Source: Budorcas taxicolor (taxonomy: Eukaryota > Chordata > Mammalia > Artiodactyla > Bovidae). Taken from it: a DNA stretch of 64,000 nt. The first letter of the stretch is position 1. Every line of letters begins with the position of its first letter. A program made the translations under genes and the position numbers. Below the pieces are notes generated by a model. That model was not told the DNA's origin. It worked only from the letters and a program-made list of their open reading frames with translations, and ran no database searches. Shown here piece by piece: positions 21,996-33,432 of the stretch. The stretch lies in NCBI RefSeq assembly GCF_023091745.1, contig NC_068912.1, forward strand, positions 57,626,567 to 57,690,566, read 5' to 3'.

Positions 21996-22589
21996 TCAGT
22001 TGTACCATTAACCCTCATAGCCTAGAAACAAATGCCTTGTAGGGACAGTATCAGTATTAGCCTACTGAAACAATTTTGAAAAGGAAGACTAGAACAGAGA
22101 CATTTTCTTTATTTGCTTAAATGACTTGAGACAGGGCTCAACATACTCAAACACTCAAGTTTGGGCTCAAGTTCCACATTTATCTCTTCCTGTTATCCAA
22201 ACAAGAACTATGATGGATTTAAAATTAAATAAAAAGACTTAAATGGAGGAGGGGGGATACCATTCTAAACTACCTTTATATACGTTGTGGCATCAATTAA
22301 CTCACTTTTCAAGAGCTTGACTCCCCTCTTTCCTGTGGTAGGAATCTGTCAGCTCACATTAGAATTGTGCAGCGTGACTGGATGTTATAGAAGCAGACAA
22401 GCAAGATGAGTCTCACTGATGCATCTGGACAGGAAACCTTAAATATGGTTTTCTTTTCTTAAAAAAAGAAATCTCCACCACATGTGTTTTTAGTTTTCTT
22501 CTCAGCATTTGGTGTGTGAACATAGGGCATGTTACTACATGTGCACTTCTCAAGAAAGCAGCAGACGCATCCAAAGATTTGAGGGGCTC
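21996..22589. other. No recognised feature
   Basis: Nothing assignable. Confidence 0.45.
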
Positions 22590-22664
22590 TAGGGAGGCCT
22601 GGCGTGCTGCGATTCATGGGGTCGCAAAGAGTCGGACATGACTGGGCGACTGAACTGAACTGAA
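22590..22664 (+). mobile_element. Minimal BovB 3' tail (about 75 bp)
   Basis: GGGAGGCCTGGCGTGCTGCG to GGGCGACTGAACTGAACTGA. Only the extreme 3' end is present, and it is well preserved. Confidence 0.9.
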
Positions 22665-23254
22665 ACTTCTTTTAGGAATGAAGATTCACGCATTTTTATC
22701 CCAGATACTGTTCTAAATATATTTATTTGTGCTCTTTTATGTGCAAACTAGAACAAGTTGACTAAACTTTCTTTAAAAATTTGGGAAGTTCTTCTTCCAG
22801 AAAGAGAACACATTTTCCTGTCGGCAGAAATTTATTAGTGAGATCATGAAGCTTGTCTTCTGAACTCTCAGTTTCTCTGTGGGTCATTACTTTTATTGTA
22901 ACACCCTGAATTTTTAAATATAACTGTCTGAAAAAAGTCAGAAGCCTTTGTAAGATGATAACTATCCATCCTTACAAGGTATTCGTGAAGTTTGTAAAGG
23001 ATAAACAGTTGCTGCATAGTGATTGATTCTTCCTATAGACCAAGGCATCATATGCTGACCCCAGTTACATAGCTAAATGTGAAGTGATAAAAACATCTCT
23101 TGATATAACAAACTCTCTTTTCACTTTTTGGTCGATTTGGTCTGTTTTTTGGTTTGTTTTATGGAGGGTTTTTTGGGGTTGAGGGGAATCCAATAAGCTG
23201 GTAATGATTTTCGAAAGTAGATTCCTATTTGGTTAATAATGCATGATCATGGCC
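22665..23254. other. No recognised feature
   Basis: AT-rich; GTTTTTTGGTTTGTTTTATG near 23144. Confidence 0.4.
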
Positions 23255-23737
23255 AAGTTATATTCTAAGAGTTTTGCCAAGAGAACACATTGGTCATAGC
23301 AAACACCCTCTTCCAACAACACAAGAGACAGCTCTACACATGGACATCACCAGGTGGTTAATACCAAAATAAGACTGATTTTAATCTTTGCAGTTGAAGT
23401 TGGAGAAGATCTATGCAGCCAGCAAAAAAAGACTGGGAGCTGACTGCGGCTCAGATCATGAATTCCTTATTGCATAATTCAGACTTAAACTGAGGAAAGT
23501 AGGGAAAACCACTAGGCCATTACGTTTGACCTAAATCAAATCCCTTATGATTATACAGTAGAAGTGACAAATAGATTCAAGGGATTAGATCTGATAAACA
23601 GTGCCTGAAGAACTACAGGTGGAGGTTTGTGACATTGTATAAAAGGCAGTGATCAAAACTATCCCCAAGAAAAATAACACAAAAAGGCAAAATGGCTGTC
23701 TGAGGAGGCCTTACAAATAACTTAGAGAAGAAGAGAA

Positions 23738-24728
23738 GTGAAAGGCAAAGGAGAAAAGGAAAGATATATCCATCTGAATGCAGAGTTCCAAAGAAAAGCA
23801 AGGAGAGATGAGAAAGCTTCCCTCAGTGAACAATGCAAAGAAATAGAGGAAAACAATAGAATGGGAAAGACTAGAGATCTCTTCAAGAAAATAAGAGATA
23901 CCAAGGGAACATTTCATGCAAAGAAGGGCATAATAAAGAGCAGAAATGATACGGACCTAACAGAAGCAGAAGATATTAAGAAGAGGTGGCAAGAACACCC
24001 AGAAGAACTATACAAAAAAGATCTTCATGACCCAGATAACCACGATGGTGTGAACACTCATATAGAGCCAGAAATCTTGGAGTGCAAAGTCAAGTGGGCC
24101 TTAGGAAGCATCATTGCGAACAAAGCTAGTGGAGGTGATGGAATTCCTGCTGGGCTATTTCAAATCCTAAAAGATGATGCTGTGAAAGTGCTGCATTCAA
24201 TATGCCAGCAAATTTGGAAAACTCGGCAGTGGCCAGAGAACTGGAAAAGGTCAGTTTTCATTCCACTCCCAAGAAGGACAATGCCAAAGAATGCTCAAAC
24301 TACTGCACAGTTGCACTCATTTCACACAAAACAAAGTAATGCTCAACATTCTCCAAGACAGGCTTCAATAGTACATGAATGGAGAACTTCCAGATGTTCA
24401 AGATGGATTTAGAAAAGGCAGAGGAACCAGAGATCAAATGGTCAACAACTGTTGGATCATAGAAAAAGCAAGAGAATTCCAGAAAAACATTTACTTCTGC
24501 TCCATTGACTATGCTAAAGCCTTTGACTGTGTGGATCATGACAAACTGTGGAAAATTCTTAAAGAGATGGGAATACCAGACCTCCTGAGAAACCTGTATA
24601 CAGGTCAAGAAGCAACAGTTAGAACCAGACCTGGAACAAGGGACTGTTTCCAAATTGGGAAAGGAATACTTCAAGGCTGTATATTGTCACCCTGCTTATT
24701 TAACTTATATGCAAAGTGCAGTATGTGA
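23738..24728 (+). pseudogene. BovB reverse-transcriptase core remnant, frameshifted
   Basis: An open stretch to about 24280 encodes the pre-RT region (LNAEFQRKARRDEKASLSEQ, RDTKGTFHAKKG, LTEAEDIKKRWQE, KKDLHDPDNHDG) and the start of RT (ICQQIWKTRQWPENWKRS). After a frameshift the frame reopens near 24375, with GFRKGRGTRDQ, CSIDYAKAFDCVDHDKLWK and QGCILSPCLFNLY. The catalytic aspartates of motif A and of YADD are still encoded, but not in one frame. Confidence 0.88.
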
Positions 24729-24929
24729 AATGTTGGGCTGGATGAAGCAGAAGCAAGAATCAAGATTGCCAGGATAAATATCAATAACCTCAGATATGCA
24801 GATGACACCAGCCTTATGGAGAAAGCAAAGAGGAACTAAAGTTATAAATCAACCTCTTGATAAAGGTAAAAGAGGAGAGTGAAAAGGCTGGCTTAAAACT
24901 CAACATTCATAAAAATGGAGATCATGTCA

Positions 24930-25347
24930 TCTGGTCCCATCAGTTCAGTTCAGTCACTTAGTCGTGTCCAACTCTGCGATCCCATGGACTGCAGCACTCC
25001 AGGCTTCCCTGTCCATCACCAACTCCCAGAGCATGCTCAAACTCATGACCATTGAGCTAGTGATGCCATCCAGCTATCTCATCCTCTGTTATCCCCTTCT
25101 CCTCCTGCCTTCAATGTTTCCCAGCATCAGGGTGTTTTAAAGTGAGTCAGTTCTTCAGATCAGGTGGCCAAAGTACTGGAGTTTCAGAGTCAGCATCAGT
25201 CCTTCCAATGAATATTCAGGGTTGATTTTCTTTAGGATTAACTGCTTGATCTCCTTGCAGTCCAAGGGACTCTAAAGAGGCTTCTCCAACACCACAGTTT
25301 TGACTAGATGGACCTTTGTTCTCAAAGTAATGTCTCTGGTCCCATCA
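24930..25347 (-). mobile_element. Nested antisense BovB with 13-bp target-site duplication
   Basis: Insert 24943-25334 has the BovB tail at the left (GTTCAGTTCAGTCACTTAGT) and the truncated 5' end at the right. TCTGGTCCCATCA flanks it at 24930-24942 and 25335-25347; the host BovB resumes exactly there. An internal deletion joins CTCCAACACCACAG to TTTTGACTAGATGG. Confidence 0.94.
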
Positions 25348-26117
25348 CTTCATGGCAAATAGATGGGGAAACAATGGAAACAGTGACAGACTTTATTTTC
25401 TTGGGCTCCAAAATCATTGCAGATGTTGACTGCAGCCACAAAATTAAAAGATGCTTGATCCTTGGATGAAAAGCTATGACCAACCTAGACAGCATATTAA
25501 AAAGCAGAGACATTACTTTCCCAACAAACGTTCATATAATCAAAGCTATGGTTTTCCCAGTGGTCATGTATGGATGTGAGTGTTGGACCATAAAGGAGGC
25601 TGAGTGCCAAACAATTGATGCTTTTGAAAGGTGGTTTTGGAGAAGACTCTTGAGAGTCCCTTGGACAGCAAGGAGATCCAACCAGTCAATCCTAAAGGAA
25701 ATCAGTCCTGAATATTCACTGGAAGGACTGATGCTGAAGCTGAAGCTCCAATACTTTGGCCACCTGATGCAAAGAGCTGACTCCTTTGAAAAGACCCTGA
25801 TGCTGGGAAAGATCGATGCAGGAGGATAAGGGGACAACAGAGGACAAGACGGTTTTATGGCATCACCAACGCAATGGATATGAGTTTGAGCAAGCTCCAG
25901 GAGATGATGAAGGACAGAGAAGCCTAGCATGCTGCAGTCCTTGGCGTTGCAATGAGTTGGACACCACTGTGTGACTGAACAACAACAAGAAGTTATATTC
26001 TCTCTGGACTTCAGCACTAGTAATGAATGTATGCAAAGGCACTTACCCACATGATGAGTATCTCTTTTCTTTCTTCGGTTCAGATTCACTGGGAGAAGCA
26101 GCATATTAAGTCACAGG

Positions 26118-26325
26118 GCTTCCCAAATGGCTCAGTGGTAAAGAATCCACCTGCTAATGCAGGAGGTGCAGGTTCAATCCCTGGGTGAAGAACACCTCTT
26201 GGAGAAGGAAATAGCAACCCACTCCAGTACTCTCACCTGGAAAATCCCATGAACAGAGGAGCTGACGAGCTACAGTCCATGGAGTCACAGAAGAGTCGGA
26301 CATGACCTAATGACTAAACAACAAC
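26118..26325 (+). mobile_element. Bov-tA SINE
   Basis: GGGCTTCCCAAATGGCTCAG, GGAGGTGCAGGTTCAATCCC to CATGACCTAATGACTAAAC, then a CAACAACT tail. No clear duplication. Confidence 0.9.
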
Positions 26326-27449
26326 TCTTGCAGAGCTTTTTATTGAACTGAGCATTGGTATAACTAGGTCTAGACTGAGACACGTGGAAGCCATGGGTAA
26401 GACAGTCATGCGACACCCCACCAAACCAATGTTTTAAAAGGATATTTTTAATAGTTATTTAGTGAAAAATGATTTCTAATAATGGAAGTAAAATGCAAAC
26501 GACTTTATGTTTAAAATAAGGAATTTATAAGATGTATTTATTACATTCAGTTTTTGGAATTATACAACTTCTTTGGAAGTATGTTAAATGATTTAACTTG
26601 TGAATAAAATAAATCACTCCCTCCCAGTAAATGCACCAAGTCCACAAATTTTTCAGATTTAGAATTTCAGCTTCAAGTTTCTGAGGGATGACTAGTTTCC
26701 ACTGTAATTGTACTAAAAAACTTACAGCTACCACAAAAGACTAAATTAAACTATAGATAAGGTGTGGTTTTTGACCCAAGGGCAAATTCCCATTTGGTAA
26801 GTTTAATTCATTTTTTACCAGATACACGTGAAGTCATATGTAAAAATCCAAGTTGATTGACACTAAGTTTCCAATTTGTCAAACACAATGTTTTAATGAT
26901 TCTTGTAAAGTAGTGACCTTGGAAAATGCCTAACAGGCTTGACCCCTTACTTTAGCCCTGGGTGTGATAAATTATAGTATTAGCTATACTGAGACCTGAA
27001 CCTTATCTTTGTGAGGACTTTTCTAAATGATATTAAACTGTGTCATCTTTGTAGGGACATAAGAGCAATTCCATTTTTGTTTTAATCTATGAATTACTTT
27101 TGAGCAATTGGCCTGTTTATACTGTTCAAATACTATGAATTGGGCAATTGATTAGATTTCTCTTTTAGTGCTTATTACTTAAACATTGAGCCAAATTACT
27201 AACCTAGTTACAGAAAACTCATAGGGCTTTGCGGATAGAAAGAATCCTTTAAGGCCTTATCCCTGGCTTCATTTTACATTTCTACCATTTTTTCTTTTTT
27301 TCCTGCTTTCACTTAAGCTATCTTGCATTATTTTAGGTATCCGCATAAGCAGCCCTTAATCCTTTCTGGAAGGAGAAGAGGTGTATATAAATAAGTCACT
27401 GCAGTTGCTAACTTAGTAAGGACCTTATGTATTAAATTTGCAGAGGAGT
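26326..27449. other. No recognised feature
   Basis: AT-rich single-copy-looking DNA. Many stops in all frames, no splice-like exon that stands out. Confidence 0.45.
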
Positions 27450-27708
27450 AGAGTTCTAAATGGCACCCCACTCCAGTACTCTTGCCTGGAAAATCCCGTG
27501 GACGGAGAAGCCTGGTAGGCTGCAGTCCATGGGGTCGCTAAGAGTCGGCCACGACTGAGCGACTTCACTTTCACTTTTCACTTTCATGCATTGGAGAGGG
27601 AAATGGCAACCCACTCCAGTATTCTTGCTTGGAGAATCCCAGGCATGGCGGAGCCTGGTGGGCTGCCGTCTATGGGGTCGCACAGAGTCGGACACGACTA
27701 AAGCAACT

Positions 27709-27766
<58 letters not shown>

Positions 27767-27774
27767 GTTCTAAA
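27450..27774 (+). mobile_element. BOV-A2 SINE, first of a serial pair
   Basis: Sense dimer: monomer 1 (GGCACCCCACTCCAGTACTC), linker TTTCACTTTTCACTTTCATG, monomer 2, then a (CAG)19 tail at 27709-27765. AGAGTTCTAAA at 27450-27460 and 27764-27774 flanks it. Confidence 0.93.
27709..27765 (+). repeat. (CAG)19 microsatellite
   Basis: Nineteen uninterrupted CAG units form the tail of the BOV-A2 copy. The polyglutamine or polyserine read in open frames here is an artefact of the SINE tail. Confidence 0.97.
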
Positions 27775-28069
27775 GGCGGAGAAGGCAATGGCACCCCACT
27801 CCAGTACTCTTGCCTGGCAAATCCCATGGGCGGAAGAGCCTGGTAGGCTGCAGTCCATGGCATTAGGAGTCAGACACGACTGAGCGAGTTCGCATTCACT
27901 TTTTACTTTCATACATTGGAGAGGGAAATGGCAACCCACTCCAGTGTTCTTGCCTGGAGAATCCTAGGGACGGGGAAGCCTGGTGAGCTGCCGTCTCTGG
28001 GGCCGCATAGAGTTGGACACAACTGAAGCGACTTAGCAGCAGCAGCAGCAGCAGCAGCAGAGTTCTAAA
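27764..28069 (+). mobile_element. BOV-A2 SINE, second of a serial pair
   Basis: Second dimer starts after AGAGTTCTAAAG at 27764, has the same monomer-linker-monomer layout, and ends with (CAG)8 at 28037-28060. A third copy of AGAGTTCTAAA is at 28059-28069. Confidence 0.93.
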
Positions 28070-28944
28070 GGAACAGAATATTATTTCATGAGAGTTGGAG
28101 GGAGGCTTCCAGGGAAGCAGGCAATGATTTGGGCTTTTGCTCAGTAGGGAGAAAGGGGGCTGACTGACCGAGTGGAGGGATAAGGACTCTGAAAGTGAAG
28201 CTGGCACAGCACAGATGACTAACTTGACCTATGTTACAAGTCTGCAGAGGGCAGGCCCTTGGAGACACAAAGCCATCAGAAACATTAAATTACTGGAATT
28301 GCTTGTGGAAAATTGTTGTTTGCCTTAATTCTAGTAGAATCTACTTTTCTGTTCGTTTCTACTGCTCTCCAAGATATACACGTGGGGTTAATTATATCGA
28401 ATTACTGCTAACACAAATGGCTTATGATCCTCCTTGTCTGATATTTCCCTTCCCCTTGATATATTTCCCTTCCCTCTGTTCTGTCTGTCTGCTGAGAGCA
28501 GATCAAACCCACTGTGGACCCCTGATCAGATTCTCTGTCCTATGAGGGTGAAGATGGGACGGAGAAGGGCTAGTTGCAGTCTGTTCATTGCCTGAACAAA
28601 AATATGTGAGCTGAGAATCTAGTTCTGTCGCAGCTTTGCTTGTCCACAGAGAGAGAAAACCAGTCTGTACTGAGAGGCCAGAATAAAAGTGGGCACAAAG
28701 AGGAATGGGAAGGATTCCAGTGGAGTTCCAGAGCAGGGTGACTTCCTGATTTTCATCCCATAGGAGGTCCAGCTATGACTCGTGACTCTTGTTTCTTGGT
28801 CAGTATTTTCAGCCTTCTGTGGCTGTGGTAGCTTAGGTAACTGTCCACCACTCAAAGGTGAATGAACCCCAACTGAGACGTTAGGTGTGAAAAAAAAATG
28901 TATCCAGTGGAAATCACCAAGGACATGCTTAGAGATTTAAATGC
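28070..28944. other. No recognised feature
   Basis: Mixed composition, TCCCTTCCCCTTGATATATT near 28446. No exon or repeat identified. Confidence 0.4.
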
Positions 28945-29060
28945 TACACTCATCCATTCAACATGTATTTGTTGAGGGCTGCTATGCTTATCCTCACTTG
29001 AAATAAACCATTGGACTAGGTATATTGAGTTAATTACAGTCTGATAGAGGATAAATTCCT
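28945..29060 (-). repeat. L2 3'-end fragment, reversed
   Basis: CATCCATTCAACATGTATTT, then GTTGAGGGCTGCTATGC, is the antisense L2 3' end. Confidence 0.55.
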
Positions 29061-29205
29061 AAAGTTGGTTAAATGGCAATATGGAAACGTGTTTACTGGC
29101 AAAAAAACCCCACGTTCCTAATAAGTAGTTAGGTGAATAAAGGAATTTATAAAACAGTATGGATAATACATTTGCAGAACCGTATATATGTGTATACATT
29201 TAAAT

Positions 29206-29431
29206 ACATGTGTATATGTGTGTGTGCTTAATTGCCAACTCTTTGCAACTCCATGGGCTGTAGCCTGCCAGGCACCTGTATCCATGGGGATTTTCCAGGC
29301 AGGAATACTGGAGTGAGCTGTCATGCTCTCCTCTAGGGAATCTTCCCAACCCAGAGATTGAACTCAGGTCTTCCACATCACAGTCAGATTCTTTACCATC
29401 TGAGCCACCAGGGAAGCCTACATGTGTATAT
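29206..29431 (-). mobile_element. Bov-tA SINE with 12-bp target-site duplication
   Basis: GTGTGTGTGCTTAATTGCC to CATCTGAGCCACCAGGGAAG, antisense. ACATGTGTATAT at 29206-29217 and 29420-29431 flanks it; the target was a TATG-rich tract. Confidence 0.93.
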
Positions 29432-29865
29432 ACATATATGTAAATATATTTTTTCTTTTTCAGTCTGTGTGTATATATTTGATATATATCATGCACATAT
29501 AAGGTATGTGTACATGTTGAGAGGAAAAAATGAAAATAATATGAGGGCTTAAAGGATACCAATGTGTTAAAAGTAGTTATCACTCTAGTGAGATGATCAT
29601 GGGTATTTTTATTGCCCTACTTTTTCCTATCTGCATGTATTATTTTGAATAAAAATTATGAATACTTTAGAATATACTCTTGGAAGTCCTTAAAATAGTA
29701 TACATTTACCAAAATTTGTCTGCATACATGCAATAAAATCAATAATTAATTCAAATGTATGAGGATGAATACTGGGAAACTCTAGATATAAAAATGTTCT
29801 TCATTGTAATATTTTTCCAACCAAATTACATTGTTAATAAGTATAGATGAGTTTTATTTTGTTGT
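29432..29865. other. AT-rich DNA, no recognised feature
   Basis: TATATACATATATG-type runs to 29500, then ordinary AT-rich sequence. Confidence 0.4.
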
Positions 29866-30470
29866 ATCATTTAATAAGCATTTATTGAGCTTTTCCAAGG
29901 TGCCAGGCCCTTTTCTAGGCTCTAGTAGCACATCAGAGAATAAAACTGACAAATGTTCCTGTTCTTGTGAAACATACATTCTTTTAGTGGCAGTCTTTTT
30001 AGAAATGCAGAAAATTTCCTGGAATATGGGAGACATCTCCTTTGAGTGTCAGGTCTCCTGATCCCTCCCTGTCTACATTTCTATGTGTAAGCCACAGTGC
30101 TGCCATCATGACAGATTCTTGCACTCAGGTGTCTTCCTCTCAGAGAACATACAAGTAAGTAAAGGACAGGGCTTCAGATATATGGAAGCAGAGGGCCAAT
30201 GGGAGTGAATAAATGCCAAACCTATTCTGGACTTCATGTTGGAGGTAGTTGATGGCGAGGAAGATGTTGCTGGTTGGAGAAGCTGTCTGAGTGAGACCTG
30301 AAATACAAGTGAAGTTATCTAGGTGAAGAGGCTGGAAGAAGGGCATTTCAGGGGGAAATAGGACATGTGTCAGGGAACACAAATGACTCAGTGTAGCTGG
30401 AACTTAGTTTGCGGAGCTGGAAGAAGCAAGAAATGAAGTCAAACTGGTCAGAGAGGCCATATATTGTTTA
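29866..30470. repeat. Ancient mammalian interspersed repeat, family unassigned
   Basis: TTATTGAGCTTTTCCAAGGT, CTAGTAGCACATCAGAGAAT, then GAGACCTGAAATACAAGTGA and GGAAGAAGGGCATTTCAGGG follow the order of a widely seen non-coding mammalian repeat. I cannot name the family. Confidence 0.45.
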
Positions 30471-30710
30471 AGAGGCAATGTTGTATAGTCAAGGGTGTGG
30501 CCTATGAAGTCAGACTCTGCCACTGTTTAGTTGCATGACTCAGGGAAAGTTACCTAACAGCTCTGTGGGTCAATTTTCTCACCTGTATAATTGGTTAATG
30601 GTATATAAGCTATTGTAAGGATCCCATGAAAAGTTCTACATGAAGTGCTTAGACAAGAATTTAGTAGATGGTAACTGCTGATTATGTCACAGGGCCCTAG
30701 TGTGCCATGA
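30465..30710 (+). repeat. MIR SINE, near full length
   Basis: ATAGTCAAGGGTGTGGCCTA, AAGTCAGACTCTGCCACTGT, TAGTTGCATGACTCAGGGAA and CTCACCTGTATAATTGG, ending GTGCTTAGACAAGAATTTAG. Sense orientation in the correct order throughout. Confidence 0.88.
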
Positions 30711-31775
30711 TAGAAAACTTGATGTTCCCCTGGCATCTGGACAGTTTCTCATTCAACTCGATAGCTAAATAGTGCTATGTAAACAGAAGCAACTCTGGGG
30801 CTAGCAAAGCCCTAAGAGAAGGTTACATATGTGTATTTGTTATATATGTTATATTTTTCCGAAGTTGCTGAATTCATGTTTTCATATAGATAGAGTCAAG
30901 TGTTCTTGTCTCTCCAGGAGGAGATAATTTTGTAAAAGTCATATCTTTTTTCATTAATTAAAAATTGGCTGATTTATTGTATCTGAATATATATGTTGCT
31001 CATATAAAATGTTATAACATCTGTTACCATGGTTTTGCTCTGAGAGATAAAGTAAATTAATAAATCTGTTAGTGACTGAGATCTGACAGAAGGAAGTTAC
31101 TCATGGTCCAGTAGGTCGAGGAGTTAGTCATGCTCTTTGAGAAGAATATAGGTTGCCATAATTCTCTTTGCAATAAAGTGATGTTGTACATTTTGGGTTT
31201 TATGTAGCTATAACAGCTTTTTTCTTGTTCTAAAGAAGTATCTGGCAGTGGCCAGTTCAGTGTTACTAATGAAGCATCCTCAAAACAAAAATAACTCTTT
31301 TCATTAAAGCTGAAAATGGTTTATGCAAAGAGCATATGTCCCAACAGTGCAGGAACGAGTCCCTATATAACAATGCAGTCATTCTCATTCATGTCTAGTG
31401 AAGCTCCTGTGTATGTGAGGTTCTAGCTAGTTGGCTGGTTTCCTTCATGGGAAAGCTACTTCTCTATTTGCAGCAGGTATCAAGAGTTGACCTCCAGTAT
31501 CTTCTTGTCTTTAAATTTTAGCTGGGCCTGTGGTTACCTAGTTAGAGACTACATTTTCCAGCCTCCCTTGGAGCTAAGTGTTGCCATATGATTGAGTTCT
31601 GCTCCATGGAATGAGAGTGGAAGTCATGGGTGCATTCCCAAGCCACGCCCCTGAGTTCCTCTGAGAATGGACGTGGTTGTAAGAGCCAACTTTGACCAGT
31701 AGATGAAGGCTTCACCCTAGGGGATATGAAATCAATAAGACAGAGAAAACCTTGGTCTCTGGGCAACCCAAGTAT
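30711..31775. other. No recognised feature
   Basis: AT-rich with TATATATGTTATATTTTT near 30841. No repeat named. Confidence 0.4.
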
Positions 31776-31981
31776 GAGGTATGACCCTGTTCCATGGACT
31801 ATAGTCCACCAGGTTCCTCTGTCCATGGGATTTTCTAGGCAAGAATACTGGAATGGGTTGCTATTTTCTTCTGTAGGAGATCTTCCTGATCCAGGGATCA
31901 AATCTGTGTTTCCTGCATCTCCTGCATTGCAGGCAGATTCTTTACTGCAGAGCATCCAGAATACCTTTTTTTTTTTTTTTT
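31776..31981 (-). mobile_element. Bov-tA SINE, diverged, with T-run
   Basis: GGACTATAGTCCACCAGGTT, TCTAGGCAAGAATACTGG, CTGCATTGCAGGCAGATTCT, then a run of T from 31966. Antisense. Confidence 0.82.
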
Positions 31982-32126
31982 GGTGGTGAGATGAGGACAT
32001 GACGTAGATGTCACTGATGTAGATGTCACACATACCATGTTAAAAGCAGAATGTTTTCAGAGCAAAGTGATTGGAGGGCCCCCATCAGTGAGCGCTGTCA
32101 TCTGGAAGAAGTTTTTAGAGCAGAGC

Positions 32127-32220
32127 TGTGTCTGCCTTTTTATTGCATTCCCATTATTAGGAGCAGTGCCAGGCATATAGTAGTAGCCCCTCATAGATTA
32201 TTGCTGAATAAATGAATCAC
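32127..32220 (+). repeat. L2 3'-end fragment
   Basis: AGCAGTGCCAGGCATATAGT, then CATAGATTATTGCTGAATAA and ATGAATCA, is the sense L2 3' end. Confidence 0.65.
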
Positions 32221-32289
32221 AGATCCAGAGCAAACCAAACAAGACACACCAAACCAGGGTGAAAACTATCTAGTATAAAAGAAATAAAG

Positions 32290-32818
32290 AAGGAAAGTTA
32301 TGACCAACCTAGACAGCATATTAAAAAGCAGAGACATTACTTTGCCAACAAAGGTCAGTCTAGTCAAGGCTATGGTTTTTCCAGTGGTCATGTATGGATG
32401 TGAGAGTTGGACTATAAAGAAAGCTGAGCACAGAAGAATTGATGGTTTTGAACTGTGGTGTTGGAGAAGACTCTTGAGAGTTCCTTGGACTGCAGGGAGA
32501 TCCAACCAGTCCATCCTAAAGGAGATCAGTCCTGGGTGTTCATTGGAAGGACTGATGTTGAAGCTGAAACTCCAGTACTTTGGCCACCTGATGCGAAGAG
32601 CTGACTCATTGGAAAAGACCCTGATGCTGGGAAAGATTGAGGGCGGGAGGAGAAGGGGATGACAGAGAATGAGATGGTTGGATGGCATCACCGACTCAAT
32701 GGGCTTGGGTTTGGGTGGACTCCGGGAGTTGGTGATGGACAGGGAGGCCTGGAGTGCTGCGGTTCATGGAGTTACAAAGAGTCGGACACGACTGACCTAC
32801 TGAACTGAACTGAACTGA
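32290..32818 (+). mobile_element. BovB LINE, 5'-truncated 3' copy
   Basis: Starts at GGAAAGTTATGACCAACCTA and ends TACTGAACTGAACTGAACTG. The frame 32300-32662 encodes TNLDSILKSRDITLPTKV, MYGCESWTIKKAEHRRI, LLRVPWTAGRSNQSI and LQYFGHLMRRADSLEKTL, then is broken by a frameshift in the arginine-rich stretch. No convincing target-site duplication. Confidence 0.95.
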
Positions 32819-32884
32819 GCAATGGAAGCAAAAGAAAGGGAATGCAAATAACAATGTTGGTGTTAATGAGAATTAATGCCTGAC

Positions 32885-33045
32885 ACTGTAATAAAAGTTT
32901 TCTGCTAATTTTAATCTCCATGAAAGTTCCATGAGGTAAATATTGCCCTCACTTTACAGATGGGAAAATCAAGACTCGGAGAGGTTGTATCTACAACAGA
33001 GCTTAGCCAGGACTTGAACTCAGATCGCTGAACTATGCTACATGC
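32885..33045 (-). repeat. MIR SINE, reversed
   Basis: CCTCACTTTACAGATGGGAA, ATCAAGACTCGGAGAGGTT, GGACTTGAACTCAGATCG in antisense order. Confidence 0.8.
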
Positions 33046-33234
33046 AAATGCACTGAAGTTTATTCCCAAACCCATCACGAACCTGGTTGATACAACCAGT
33101 AAAATCTCTTCCTTAGGACTTATAAGGATGAAGTGTTTTATTGAGGACAAGGGGTATTTATGACCATGAATATATGTTTAGGAGTTCAGAGGAGGAATAT
33201 TATGCTTGAAAGTATGGTGCTCTACAAAAGAAGT

Positions 33235-33432
33235 CTTTTGTTTATTTGTTTTTTAAATTTATTTGACTGCTCCAGGTTTTAGTTATAGCACATGGGATAT
33301 TTGATCTTCATTGTGGCCTCTGGGCTCTTAGCTGAAGTACATGGGATCTAATTCCTTGATCAGGGGTCAAACTCAGGACCCCTGCATTGGGAGCATAGGG
33401 TTTTAGCCACTGGACCACCAGGGAAGTCCCTA
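33235..33432 (-). mobile_element. CHR-type tRNA SINE, reversed
   Basis: GGTTTTAGTTATAGCACATG, CTAATTCCTTGATCAGGGGT and TTAGCCACTGGACCACCAGG, then GAAGTCCCT, is the antisense cetartiodactyl CHR SINE with its tRNA-like head at the right. It is older than the BovB-dependent SINEs. Confidence 0.87.

Larger units (their letters stand above)
23255..26001 (+). mobile_element. Long BovB LINE copy with 12-bp target-site duplication
   Basis: BovB runs 23267-25989 between AAGTTATATTCT at 23255-23266 and 25990-26001. It starts within the endonuclease-coding part (antisense copy at 59.9 kb shares the same block), covers the linker, the RT core (motif A SIDYAKAFDCVDH; motif B QGCILSPCLFNLY; YADD at 24795-24806) and the C-terminal domain. 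The 3' tail is a CAACAACAAG type rather than ACTGA repeats. It is disabled by frameshifts and stops and interrupted by another BovB at 24943-25334. Confidence 0.95.

Noticed and set aside
27586..27883. Open frames with long polyglutamine or polyserine runs
   Set aside because: These are readings of the (CAG)19 tail of a BOV-A2 SINE and its monomers, not a host protein.
27450..28069. Repeated units with constant spacers, considered as a CRISPR-like array
   Set aside because: The repeats are SINEs and their target-site copies in a ruminant genome; there is no short-repeat/spacer structure.
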